Part shown: positions 18,149-26,244 of the stretch, one piece after another
Position numbering within the stretch: position 1 is the first letter of the stretch
Layout: each line of letters starts with the position of its first letter
NCBI RefSeq assembly: GCF_009828055.1
Contig: NZ_WTYB01000001.1
Location: 325,183 to 389,182 of the forward strand
Source of the DNA: Erythrobacter ramosus
Lineage (GTDB): Bacteria; Pseudomonadota; Alphaproteobacteria; Sphingomonadales; Sphingomonadaceae
Direction of reading: 5' to 3'
DNA: 64,000 nucleotides
The notes under the pieces: generated by a model
What the model was told of the DNA's origin: nothing
The model's input: the letters and a program-made list of their open reading frames with translations, nothing else
The model's database searches: none
Made by a program: the position numbers and the translations under genes

Positions 18149-19473
18149 TTCGTATTGCTCCTGACGTGAACGCCGTCGAGAAAGACGATCTCGACCTCGA
18201 TGCCGGTCGGCATCTCGACGACGGGTTGGTATTGTTCGGCGCGTTCGATGAGGTACTTGCTCACCGTATCGGCGGCTTCGCCTGCGCCCTGGCCGAAACC
18301 TCCGGAGAGGATGTCGGTCGGCGAGAGCGCCTGGCGCTTGCCGTCCGCGCCGGTGGTCTGGGTGAAGACCGAGTTGGCGTTGGCCGAGAACCCGCGGCCA
18401 AACCCGCCGACGATCCCGGCGATCAGCGCCTGGCCGATCAGGCTGCCCTCGCGGCTGACCACCCGGCCGCGCACGCCCGACTTGCCGGCAAAGCTGATGA
18501 AGCCCTTGACCTCGCTGACCGCGTAGCGACCGCCCGGCTGCGCGCAGGTCATGCGAGCGAGCTTGACGTAGACCTTCTCGCTCGAGAGATCGCCGCGCGC
18601 CGCGCCGTTGACCAGGCAACCGGTAAGGTCGGTGGTCAGCACTCTTCCGCCGCGCATTACCGAGCGCGCGGGACCAGTGATCCTGAGGACGACCGGGAGC
18701 GGATCGGTCTGGCTGGCAACACCGGTCGAAGCATCAACGCCGACGATCACCCGTGCGGGAGCATAGGAGTTGGGCGGCAGGTAGTCCGGGCTGTCCTGCA
18801 GCAGGAGCTGCGGAGCAGCGCTATCGGCGGTGGGCTTCTTAGGGCCGGCACTGCCGGTCTCGAAGCTCATCAGGCTGACCTTTTGCTCGTCGGGACCCGG
18901 CCCGGCATTTGTCGAACGCGCGTTGGCAGCCGAGCCAGCACCGGGCCCATAGGCGGGCGGCGGCGCGACCGGTGTTGCCGGCGCGCGCGCCGCCTGGTCG
19001 AGCTGGGTCTTGAGCGCGGTGTTCTCGGCCGAGATGGCATCGATGGCGTGCTGGCCGTCGGTGCGCATCTGCGCGTTCTCGCTCTTGAGCGCGGCAAGTT
19101 GCTGCTCGAGCTCCGGCCGTGACACCTGGCCTTCCTTGAGCGTCTTGATCTCGCGGTCCTGCGCATCGGCGCGGTTGCCGTAGGTCGCGACGAATTCGCG
19201 CTCGGAGAGGTTGCGATTGACGAGCCCGCCGGTGTCGATCGTGACGGGATCGCCCGCAGCACCGGCATGTTTGGTCTCATCGCCGCTGAACAGGAAGGTC
19301 GCGCCGCCGATCAGCGCGATCGCGCCGACCCCGACGAGGAGGAGCTTCTGGCGCTGCGCGATCTGCCGATTGAGACTGCGCCGGCCTTGTTCGCGGCGGC
19401 TTTCCGGGGTGGTAACCGCTTCCGCCTGATCGGCGGAGCCTTGGGCCTGGGCGGATTTGGGTTCGTTTTCCAT
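18145..19473 (-). CDS. traB: TraB, inner-to-outer membrane scaffold
   Basis: A 442-aa VirB10-like protein. A cytoplasmic N-terminus (about 1-47) leads to one transmembrane helix (LLLVGVGAIALIGGATFLF), a coiled coil (about 110-165, QLAALKSENAQ and AENTALKTQLDQ), a Pro-rich linker and a C-terminal beta-barrel TrbI/VirB10 domain (YLPPNSYAPARVIVGVDAST). It spans the envelope with TraK and TraV. It shares one base with traK. Confidence 0.95.
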   Translation of the reverse strand: MENEPKSAQAQGSADQAEAVTTPESRREQGRRSLNRQIAQRQKLLLVGVGAIALIGGATFLFSGDETKHAGAAGDPVTIDTGGLVNRNLSEREFVATYGNRADAQDREIKTLKEGQVSRPELEQQLAALKSENAQMRTDGQHAIDAISAENTALKTQLDQAARAPATPVAPPPAYGPGAGSAANARSTNAGPGPDEQKVSLMSFETGSAGPKKPTADSAAPQLLLQDSPDYLPPNSYAPARVIVGVDASTGVASQTDPLPVVLRITGPARSVMRGGRVLTTDLTGCLVNGAARGDLSSEKVYVKLARMTCAQPGGRYAVSEVKGFISFAGKSGVRGRVVSREGSLIGQALIAGIVGGFGRGFSANANSVFTQTTGADGKRQALSPTDILSGGFGQGAGEAADTVSKYLIERAEQYQPVVEMPTGIEVEIVFLDGVHVRSNTK

Positions 19474-20285
19474 TATTCGAGCCCTCCTTTGCGGAAGACG
19501 AGGAAGGCGCTGGTCGCCTCGTTCGGGCCGAGCTTGTCGCGGCCATAAGCAAAGGCGATCGTTCCAGCCGGGCCTTCGCGGTCGGCAGCGAGATCAAGCG
19601 GTTCCTTGCCGAGATTGCGCAGCACGAAGCGCTGGCCAGTGAGCTCGGCGCCGACATATTCGGCGACCAGCTGGACCTCGATCCCGCCGGTCTTGCGCGG
19701 GAGCCCGAGTTCGGTCCGTGCCGAGAAACCGGGCAGCACCGCATCGCCAGCCATGGCCTCGATCAAACGCAGCGCCGCGTCCTCAGGGCCGCTGGCTTGC
19801 TCCCAGTCTCCTGCCTCGTGCGCTTTGAGCGCCGGGTTGGTGACAAAGATCTGGCTCGCTTCCTGGGACGCGGTCTTGCAGGCGAACTTGTAGACGTAGC
19901 CCGCCTTGCTGGTCGCAAAGAAGCTCACCCGGTCGGCGGCAAACTGCGGCGGGACCGAGATGTAGATGTCGCCGCGCACCGGCTCATGGGTGACCGTGAA
20001 ATCGTTGTAGGGGTAAGCGCTGGCGATCTTCGAGACATTGGCAAAGCCGTCGCCGACCAGCGCAATGCGGGTGAGTTCGCCGCGAGAGAGCACGCAGTCG
20101 ATCCGGGCGTTGTCGGCAACCTCGACGAACTGGTCGGCGAGCGCCGGGCTCGCCGTGAAGGCGAGAACGCTGAGCGCAGCGCCGAGCACTTTGAAACCGG
20201 GGTCGATCCGGCGCGCCGCGCCAAGGCCGAAGCAGGCGAGACCGCCGCCGAGCGCGGGCGATAGACAGGGGGTGAGAGAACTCAT
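19473..20285 (-). CDS. traK: TraK, secretin-like core component
   Basis: A 270-aa exported protein of the TraK/VirB9-like family. The signal segment is VLGAALSVLAFTASPALA (about 33-50), unusually far from the annotated ATG, so an internal start is possible. The mature part has the TraK features ARIDCVLSRGELTRIALVGDGFANVSKI and DIYISVP. It forms the outer-membrane core with TraV and TraB. The gene begins eight bases after traE. Confidence 0.9.
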   Translation of the reverse strand: MSSLTPCLSPALGGGLACFGLGAARRIDPGFKVLGAALSVLAFTASPALADQFVEVADNARIDCVLSRGELTRIALVGDGFANVSKIASAYPYNDFTVTHEPVRGDIYISVPPQFAADRVSFFATSKAGYVYKFACKTASQEASQIFVTNPALKAHEAGDWEQASGPEDAALRLIEAMAGDAVLPGFSARTELGLPRKTGGIEVQLVAEYVGAELTGQRFVLRNLGKEPLDLAADREGPAGTIAFAYGRDKLGPNEATSAFLVFRKGGLE

Positions 20286-20293
20286 GGGCGTGG

Positions 20294-20857
20294 TCAGTCC
20301 TTCTGGCTAGGGTCTTGCAGCTGCTCGAAGCCGGTGAGCGCGAGGGCGAGGCCCCGCTTGGTCCAACGGAAGCGGAAGCTGCGATCATTGCTGGCGATCA
20401 CCTGCGCGCCGACGAAGGTCTTGAGCGTGCCGGTGACAGTCGAGGTCAGGCCCGCAGGATCGACCTCCATCTTGCGAATGACGAAGGCCTGGCTGATGTC
20501 CGAGCCGCGCTGCTCGTCGACGATCTTGACGAGCTCGGCCTTGAGCTGACCGTGCGCTGCCGGATCGGCGAGCTTGAGTATCTCGGCCAACCAGTAGTCG
20601 AGCCCTTGCGGACTTCGATTGAGCAACATCAGCGCGGTGTCGCGGGTGACGAGCTCGAGGTAGTGCGCGTCGGGTCCGGCGCTCGACAGCGCCAGACGTT
20701 CACTGGTGACAGGCACCAGCACCAGCTCGCGGTCCCGGGTGGCGGCAGCCCCCACGCCGAAGAGCGTGGTAACCGCAAGCACTCCGGCGACCAGGGCCAG
20801 CTGGTTGCGCTGGCGCAGGTATTTCTGCGCCTCTTCGTAAGCGAATTCTGCGCGCAT
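20294..20857 (-). CDS. traE: TraE, inner-membrane transfer protein
   Basis: A 187-aa VirB5/TraE-type protein. The N-terminal segment has YLRQRNQLALVAGVLAVTTLFGVGAA, a single membrane anchor, followed by a periplasmic domain with YLELVTRDTALMLLNRSPQGLDYWL, characteristic of F-type TraE. It is needed for pilus assembly. Twelve bases separate it from traL. Confidence 0.93.
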   Translation of the reverse strand: MRAEFAYEEAQKYLRQRNQLALVAGVLAVTTLFGVGAAATRDRELVLVPVTSERLALSSAGPDAHYLELVTRDTALMLLNRSPQGLDYWLAEILKLADPAAHGQLKAELVKIVDEQRGSDISQAFVIRKMEVDPAGLTSTVTGTLKTFVGAQVIASNDRSFRFRWTKRGLALALTGFEQLQDPSQKD

Positions 20858-20869
20858 CGCGTGTCTCCC

Positions 20870-21157
20870 TCAGCCGGCCAGCAGGCGGCAGTGGGAGGGC
20901 GGCGTGGCCTTCAGTCCGAGAAGACCACCCGGCAGATACCAGTAGGCAGCATGCACCAGCGCCGAGCCCGCGTTTCCGGATTTCGCCTTCCGCAAGACGA
21001 ACCAGGCCGCAAAGGACAGAGCGATCCCGATGAAGATGTGCTGCGCCAGGATCCCCCAGGTGAAGGGGATCAAGAGCCCCGCGAACTCGTCAATGGTCCA
21101 GAAGCCGATGAGCTCCGGGTCGTCGAGCCGTTGGGGAACGAGGTACCTGTCGGCCAT
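20870..21157 (-). CDS. traL: TraL, inner-membrane pilus assembly protein
   Basis: A 95-aa membrane protein of the TraL family, normal length. It has the typical YLVPQRLDDPELIGFWTIDE start and two hydrophobic segments (about 27-60). TraL belongs to the inner-membrane platform. Gene order A-L-E-K-B is the same as in F. Confidence 0.93.
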   Translation of the reverse strand: MADRYLVPQRLDDPELIGFWTIDEFAGLLIPFTWGILAQHIFIGIALSFAAWFVLRKAKSGNAGSALVHAAYWYLPGGLLGLKATPPSHCRLLAG

Positions 21158-21193
21158 TGTGCCGCCCTCCTTGTCCGTGACCGGGTCCGCTGT

Positions 21194-21508
21194 TCAGATG
21201 ACCGCCGTCACGACCGAGGTGACGATCGGCACACCGGTGCCGACGCCAATGCCGACGCCAACCGGAACGGCGATCTGGCCGAGGGTGAAGCGGCCCGATG
21301 CGAGGCCGATGAGGCCGCCCGCAAGGCTCAGCACGGTGATGATCTTGCCGCCCGAGCCTTCCAGGAAATCCGTGAATTTGACGAGCGCGGGGTCGAAGGT
21401 GGTATCGGCGCCGGCATAGGCCGCACCGGCACAGGCCAGCGCGGCCAGGGCGGGGACAATGTAGTCCTTGAGCCGGGGACGCCGGGCAAGCTGCAGAGGG
21501 GTATTCAT
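21194..21508 (-). CDS. traA: TraA-like pilin precursor
   Basis: A 104-aa protein from ATG 21508. A leader with VPALAALACAGAAYAGAD (probable cleavage after AYA, about residue 32) is followed by two hydrophobic helices separated by a short GRFTLGQIA loop, the layout of F-type pilins. It is the first gene of the tra operon, 36 bases before traL. Assignment rests on position, size and topology, since pilins diverge quickly. The S26 peptidase encoded downstream may process it. Confidence 0.8.
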   Translation of the reverse strand: MNTPLQLARRPRLKDYIVPALAALACAGAAYAGADTTFDPALVKFTDFLEGSGGKIITVLSLAGGLIGLASGRFTLGQIAVPVGVGIGVGTGVPIVTSVVTAVI

Positions 21509-21876
21509 GGGCAGGAACTCCGAGGGTTGAAGAAGCAGCAAGCGGCGAGCCGTTCGCTGTCTGTTCTTCGTGGCCTTGGAGAGCCCGTGTAGGAAATGGC
21601 GCCGAGCGATTTGGGCCGCCTCGCCAAGCAAAAAGCGACATGGATGAGGGTCGGTGCCTGCTTCTGCGCGGATGCTGCCGCCCCAAGCGCCACGCGGGCC
21701 GGATATCGCACCCGGCGTGCTGCGATCCGCGTCCAAGCGGCCGGATTCTGCGCGAATCGTATGGACGCTGTGATTCGCTCTGTCCTATATGTTCCTTTTT
21801 TGTTCTTTTCGTTTTCCTACACCCTTCCTCTGGGCTTACCCAGCGAGTCGATCATTCAAGACAAGGAGGAAACCCG
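21509..21876 (+). promoter_or_regulatory. Divergent control region of the tra operon
   Basis: This 368-base gap separates the leftward tra operon from two rightward regulators, so it must hold both promoters. The part near the regulators is a pyrimidine-rich tract with a repeated pattern (GTTCCTTTTTT, GTTCTTTTC, GTTTTCC at about 21789-21818), a possible binding site. I see no promoter that fits a sigma-70 consensus well. AAGGAGGA at about 21862-21870 is the ribosome binding site of the HTH gene. Confidence 0.5.
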
Positions 21877-22368
21877 ATGATCGACATGGCAATGCTCAGC
21901 GAGACGCAGACGCGCGGTGATCTCGCTCGCTTACTCCACACCGCAGTGGAGCTAAGCGGCCGCAACCGCTGCGAAATTGCGCGCGATACCCACATCCACA
22001 AGGATGCCCTGCGTCGCACCCTGGCCGGAGAACGAAGCCCAAGCGTCGGCGAGGCTCTGCGCATCCTGGCTTCGGCCGGAATGGCGCCGCACGCGCAACT
22101 GCTGCTGTTCCTCGGTGCCGGCGGCGACCTCACCACGCGCTGGTTGCAGACCGACATCGCGAACTTCTTCGAGGAGCTCATCGGCGAGCTACCGGGCGCG
22201 CTCGAGCGGGTGCTTGGCAACCAGGTCCACGATGTCAAACCCCGCTGGGCCAAGGGCACTGCGCACCGAGTGGCGCGGCTGCTCGCCGATCATATCGACG
22301 AGCTGGAACGCAAGGATGCGCAGCTGGGTGATAGCCATGGCATTGGAGTGGGAGGGCGTCATGGCTGA
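21877..22368 (+). CDS. HTH regulator diverging from the tra operon
   Basis: A 163-aa protein starting at ATG 21877, seven bases after AAGGAGGA; longer frames upstream run through the intergenic region. A Cro/CI-like helix-turn-helix spans about residues 25-50 (NRCEIARDTHIHKDALRRTLAGERSPSVGEALRILA). The C-terminal half is helical and may dimerise. Its position suggests control of transfer, probably as a repressor; direct evidence is lacking. Confidence 0.8.
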   Translation: MIDMAMLSETQTRGDLARLLHTAVELSGRNRCEIARDTHIHKDALRRTLAGERSPSVGEALRILASAGMAPHAQLLLFLGAGGDLTTRWLQTDIANFFEELIGELPGALERVLGNQVHDVKPRWAKGTAHRVARLLADHIDELERKDAQLGDSHGIGVGGRHG

Positions 22369-22576
22369 TGCGGATCTGGACGTCGCACCCGAGCCGAAGC
22401 GCGTGACCCGGCTCATTCGCCTCAAGGAAGTGCAGCACCGCGTCGGTCTCGGCCGCTCGACAATCTACCGCTGGATGGCCGAGGGCAAGTTTCCGAAACC
22501 TGTGCAACTGGGCGGGTATGCGGTGGCATGGGCGGAAGACGAGATCCAAGACTGGATCGCATCGCGCCTTGACTGA
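22361..22576 (+). CDS. AlpA-family transcriptional regulator
   Basis: A 71-aa MerR/AlpA-type DNA-binding protein: LIRLKEVQHRVGLGRSTIYRWM, then GKFPKPVQLG and VAWAEDEIQDWIA. Start chosen at ATG 22361 because GGAGGG lies five bases upstream; an ATG at 22337 adds eight residues. It overlaps the HTH gene by eight bases. AlpA proteins usually activate excision or transfer genes of mobile elements, which fits this context. Confidence 0.9.
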   Translation: MADADLDVAPEPKRVTRLIRLKEVQHRVGLGRSTIYRWMAEGKFPKPVQLGGYAVAWAEDEIQDWIASRLD

Positions 22577-22596
22577 GTGTCTGCTGCGACCAGTGC

Positions 22597-23892
22597 CTAA
22601 CCAGAAGAGGTGTGGTCTATTGTCCCAATCGAGGCAAGTTCGAACGGAAGCTCGAATTCGATCGGGACGCCCTCCGAATAAGACAGGCTCGCCTTGAAAA
22701 TCTTCGAACCACCGATCAGTCGGCGATCAAGAACCTCGATGGTTGCCTTGTCGAGGGTCAAGCCACATTTCGGCTTCAGAACCTTGCACGACGAGTTCAC
22801 TTCTTGACCGGAATCGCTGATGGACACGGAGCCATCATAGAAATGAGGAATATCATGATTGAGCGACGCAAGCGGCGAGAGGTTTGGTCCCAACCATGAA
22901 GATGTAGTGCCCGGTACTTCTGGCTTCTTCGGTGCTTTGGGCAGATCTCTGCGGGATATCCAATGGGTCCCTTCTGGTGCTCTGATTGTCACCTCAATGT
23001 TGTGGGCCGCGACCAGTCCGTCATTCCAGAGGTAAAACTCAACCTCCTCAATTCGGCAAATCCTATCGAGGTAATGCTCCATGTCCGCCAGATATTGCTC
23101 GTACGCAGCATAGTACCGAAGTCGAGCTTCGTTCTGACGATCCAGAGACAGGCCCGACAGCCCACTCAGGTTTGCAATGTCAATGCCGCTGGTCAGCTTC
23201 GGGAAAGCATTCACGACCTGCGGTTTCGGCGGCGAAGGTTCCTTGAGCGGAAATTTGCGCTTTTCCTGCTCGAGTGTTGGTAACTTCGGAATGATCAGGT
23301 CTGGAAATTCCAGCCTGAGCTTCTCGGCTCCGTTAAAGCCCACAACCGGCTTCGGACGAGAGGTCTTGATCTGCTCAAGCTCTTGTTTTGCCTTGCGCAA
23401 TTCCTGCGTTTCTGGATCTACTTCATCCGCGAGACGCAGCTCGTCCGGCAGCGTCAGAATGTTGACTGGTCGCGACCTCAACTTGAGCTTGAGGCCACCG
23501 TCGCCTGAGGCAATGTAGGTCGATGCATTTGTTTCGGCTGCAATCTCCAAGGAACTGGCAATGTAGCGATCGTCATCGACGTCCGGCGACAGGCGATTGG
23601 CTGCGAAATCGATCGTCGGCTCATTGTCATGGAAAACTAGCGTGCAACTGGGCCGCAAGGCGATCGGGTCAGTCTCGTCCATCTTTCCGACCAGGAATTC
23701 GATGGCCTTACCGGCGCGCTTGCGGATCACTGGCGAACTTGCGGTTGCCTTTTTCCGCTCGAGTTCCGTCATCAAGGCGGGAACGATCACGATGTTGCAC
23801 GGCGAAAACCTGACAAGACCAGGCCAGTCAATCTCGTCAATTCTCCGATAGTGCAGAACGATGTTTGCATCGACAATGATGTTCACGGTCAT
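22597..23892 (-). CDS. Large PIN-domain protein
   Basis: A 431-aa protein with an N-terminal PIN nuclease domain (about 1-150): Asp8 in VDANIVLHYR, Glu43 in MTELERKK, the acidic cluster DVDDDRYIA (about 103-111) and SGDGGLKL. All four acidic positions are present, so RNase activity is plausible. A charged linker rich in Pro and Lys (about 170-230) leads to a C-terminal domain of unknown type (about 255-420) with many aromatic and beta-like segments. Base composition is clearly less GC-rich than in the tra genes, which suggests separate acquisition. There is no small partner gene as in VapBC. Role unknown. Confidence 0.75.
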   Translation of the reverse strand: MTVNIIVDANIVLHYRRIDEIDWPGLVRFSPCNIVIVPALMTELERKKATASSPVIRKRAGKAIEFLVGKMDETDPIALRPSCTLVFHDNEPTIDFAANRLSPDVDDDRYIASSLEIAAETNASTYIASGDGGLKLKLRSRPVNILTLPDELRLADEVDPETQELRKAKQELEQIKTSRPKPVVGFNGAEKLRLEFPDLIIPKLPTLEQEKRKFPLKEPSPPKPQVVNAFPKLTSGIDIANLSGLSGLSLDRQNEARLRYYAAYEQYLADMEHYLDRICRIEEVEFYLWNDGLVAAHNIEVTIRAPEGTHWISRRDLPKAPKKPEVPGTTSSWLGPNLSPLASLNHDIPHFYDGSVSISDSGQEVNSSCKVLKPKCGLTLDKATIEVLDRRLIGGSKIFKASLSYSEGVPIEFELPFELASIGTIDHTSSG

Positions 23893-24112
23893 GGGGGGTC
23901 TTATAACTGGTCCCTCGCCGAAATGCGAAGGCCGAAGCCAAAATCATGGAACACTGAGGTCGAGCAGTCACCCTGAAGTACGGCGGGTATGCAAAAATGC
24001 GGAATAAATGCGAGGCCATCTATGTGTGAGTTCGGACACTGCAACCAACACCATTGAACAAATGCCGACAGCTGATTGACATGTGCTGACTTCCCGCGAA
24101 GCTCTGGCATGT

Positions 24113-25387
24113 ATGCAGAACGAAACAACGCTTCGCCGACTCCACGTCCCTTTGCTGCGGGCCGAGGACGCAATTGCACATCTTGGCTCGCCTACCCATT
24201 GGCAGCCGGGGCGATCCGCTAAATCACTTGCGGATCTGTGGTTCTCCGCAAATTCATTGCCTGAATCGATAAAGGCGGCACTTGAGCCCGATCTGCGATT
24301 TCGCGGAGCCGCTCTTCTCGATGCCTTTCTTGAGCGGCCAGTGGACCTTGGAGATGGCCAGCGCCCAAGTCAGACCGATCTAATGGCGATCGTTCGGCTC
24401 GATGGCAGGCTCGGAATTCTCGCGATCGAGGCCAAGGTCGACGAGACGTTCGGGCCAACGGTTGATGAATGGCTTTCGGACCCGAAAGGAGACCGGCAAA
24501 CTCGGCAAACTCGCCTGAAGAGACTTTGTGGTCTACTTGACCTAGATCCCGGTGCAGTTGGGTCGATCCGCTACCAGCTTATTCACCGCACCGCCTCGGC
24601 GCTGATCGAGGCGCGGCGCTATTGCGCGCGTGATGCCGTGATGATCGTTCAGAGCTTTTGCCCGAAGCGCTCATGGTTCGATGACTACCGCGCGTTCGTA
24701 GAAGCCATGGGCCTGGATCAAGCGACCGATGGCAGAATCACGGCCCCCAAAGAATGCGATGGAATCGACTTGCGCCTCGCATGGGTGGCTGAGGTAATTG
24801 AAGGGCCGTTTAAACGGCTGGGCACGGCCCGCACCGTGCCTGCGCTAACTGAGCTCGGCCGGGTGCAGCTGTCGAAGTCGTTCTTCATGCGCGACATGCT
24901 CTATTCCGAAGTCGCGATGATCCATGGCCTCAACAATGCGCCCGACGACCCGGAGCTAGCCATCAAGGCTGGCAAACGTCTCTGCGAGGAATTGCTGGAG
25001 CCGCTTCAGGACAAGTGGGGGCGGATCGCGATCCGCTCGGCCTACCGCTCGTGCGAGGTCAACGGGTTCTGCAATGAGATGCAGCGCAAGAAGAAGGCCG
25101 GCTACACCTGCGCTTCAAACGAGAGCAATTACGCCGCACACATTTGGGATCGGCTCGATGCCAAGGGCCACATGGGGGCAATGGCATGCGTCGTCGTTCC
25201 GAGCTTCTGGGAGAAGCACCAGGAGCGCGGCGATTGGCGGATTATGGCGCGCTGGATCCACGAGCACCTGCCCTATTCCTCGCTCTATTTCTTTCCGACC
25301 TATTGGGCCTTCAACATCGGCTGGCACGAGCAGCCTGAGCGCTCCATTAAGAGTTATGCCGAGCCTGCAGGGACCTTCACACCCTAG
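24113..25387 (+). CDS. Nuclease-like domain fused to an M15-like domain
   Basis: A 424-aa protein from ATG 24113 (a GTG at 24083 is an alternative; neither has a clear ribosome site). The N-terminal part (about 1-205) contains HWQPGRSAKSLADLW and then TDLMAIVRLDGRLGILAIEAKVD, a D...E-x-K pattern fitting a PD-(D/E)XK-like fold; it resembles families annotated as DUF6946. The C-terminal part (about 250-424: LSKSFFMRDMLYSEVA, LLEPLQDKWGRIAIRSAYRS, YAAHIWD, SLYFFPTYWAFNIGWHE) looks like a divergent peptidase-M15-like fold, with SAYRS and His present but the usual final Asp unclear. The two halves seem to be different families joined. Function unknown. Confidence 0.7.
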   Translation: MQNETTLRRLHVPLLRAEDAIAHLGSPTHWQPGRSAKSLADLWFSANSLPESIKAALEPDLRFRGAALLDAFLERPVDLGDGQRPSQTDLMAIVRLDGRLGILAIEAKVDETFGPTVDEWLSDPKGDRQTRQTRLKRLCGLLDLDPGAVGSIRYQLIHRTASALIEARRYCARDAVMIVQSFCPKRSWFDDYRAFVEAMGLDQATDGRITAPKECDGIDLRLAWVAEVIEGPFKRLGTARTVPALTELGRVQLSKSFFMRDMLYSEVAMIHGLNNAPDDPELAIKAGKRLCEELLEPLQDKWGRIAIRSAYRSCEVNGFCNEMQRKKKAGYTCASNESNYAAHIWDRLDAKGHMGAMACVVVPSFWEKHQERGDWRIMARWIHEHLPYSSLYFFPTYWAFNIGWHEQPERSIKSYAEPAGTFTP

Positions 25388-25448
25388 CTTCCCAAGACCA
25401 CGGACCATAGCCCGATCCAGCTTCGCAAATCCGTCACCTAATACACAG

Positions 25449-25481
25449 TTGACATATATCTAAGTTGCACATATCATATGT
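25449..25481 (+). promoter_or_regulatory. Promoter with palindrome for the NAD/ADP-ribose operon
   Basis: A near-consensus sigma-70 promoter: TTGACA (25449-25454), 17-base spacer, TATCAT (25472-25477), 30 bases before the ATG at 25508. A 13-base palindrome, ACATATcATATGT (25469-25481), covers the -10 box. As the first gene encodes an NrtR-like regulator, autoregulation at this site is likely (inference). Confidence 0.6.
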
Positions 25482-25507
25482 TCATCTCGAATATATGAGT
25501 CGTGGGC

Positions 25508-26242
25508 ATGACTGAAGCTGAATTCCTCCAGAGCTACGATCCGAAAGCATTCCCGCATCCATCGATGACGGTGGATCTCGTGCTCATGACGGTTCGCGAC
25601 GGCAAGTTGGCGGTCCTGCTTCAGCAGCGGGGCGACCATCCGTTCAAGGATCACTGGGCCTCGCCCGGCGGCTTCGTCGGCATTGACGAAGGCCTTGATG
25701 AAGCGGCCGAACGAGTGCTGCTGGCCAAAACCGGTCTTCCCGCAGGTGGCTGGCTTGAGCAGCTTTACACTTTCGGCGATCCGGCCCGCGACCCGCGGAT
25801 GCGGATCATCACCGTCGCCTACTTCGCGCTGCTTCCGCTCGAAGTGCTGTCGCGTGCATTGTTGGCTCGCAGCGATCTTGAGCTAGTCAGGCTTGAGGTC
25901 CCTTGGCCTGGTGAGCGCGGCGGCGCCGTTTCAGCGAGCGCTGCCGGTGGGGCAAACCTCGATCTTGCCTTTGATCACGCCGAAGTCCTCGGCACGGCGG
26001 TCAAGCGTCTGCGCGGCAAGCTCGACTACTCGACCATCGCGTTTGCCCTGCTGCCAGAGCTCTTCACCTTGCGCGCGCTGCAAGACGTGCACGAAGCCAT
26101 CCTCGGAGTGTCGCTAAACAAGCCGGCCTTTCGCCGTCGGATGCTCGACAAGGGCTGGATCGAGGGGACCGGCGAGCGCGAACAGGGGACTTCTTACCGT
26201 CCCGCCGAACTCTATCGTCTCAAACCCAATCAGGGAGATTGA
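25508..26242 (+). CDS. NrtR-like Nudix-domain transcriptional regulator
   Basis: A 244-aa protein from ATG 25508 (a GTG at 25502 is possible). Residues about 15-155 form a Nudix domain. The Nudix box reads GFVGIDEGLDEAAERVLLAKTGL, so G, first E, R and final G are kept but the catalytic glutamates of REUXEE are Val, Ala and Lys. Residues about 165-240 (FTLRALQDVHEAILGVSLNKPAFRRRML) match the winged-helix domain of NrtR. NrtR regulators bind ADP-ribose or related ligands and repress NAD genes, so this is probably a sensor, not a hydrolase. First gene of a four-gene operon. Confidence 0.85.
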   Translation: MTEAEFLQSYDPKAFPHPSMTVDLVLMTVRDGKLAVLLQQRGDHPFKDHWASPGGFVGIDEGLDEAAERVLLAKTGLPAGGWLEQLYTFGDPARDPRMRIITVAYFALLPLEVLSRALLARSDLELVRLEVPWPGERGGAVSASAAGGANLDLAFDHAEVLGTAVKRLRGKLDYSTIAFALLPELFTLRALQDVHEAILGVSLNKPAFRRRMLDKGWIEGTGEREQGTSYRPAELYRLKPNQGD

Positions 26243-26244
26243 AC

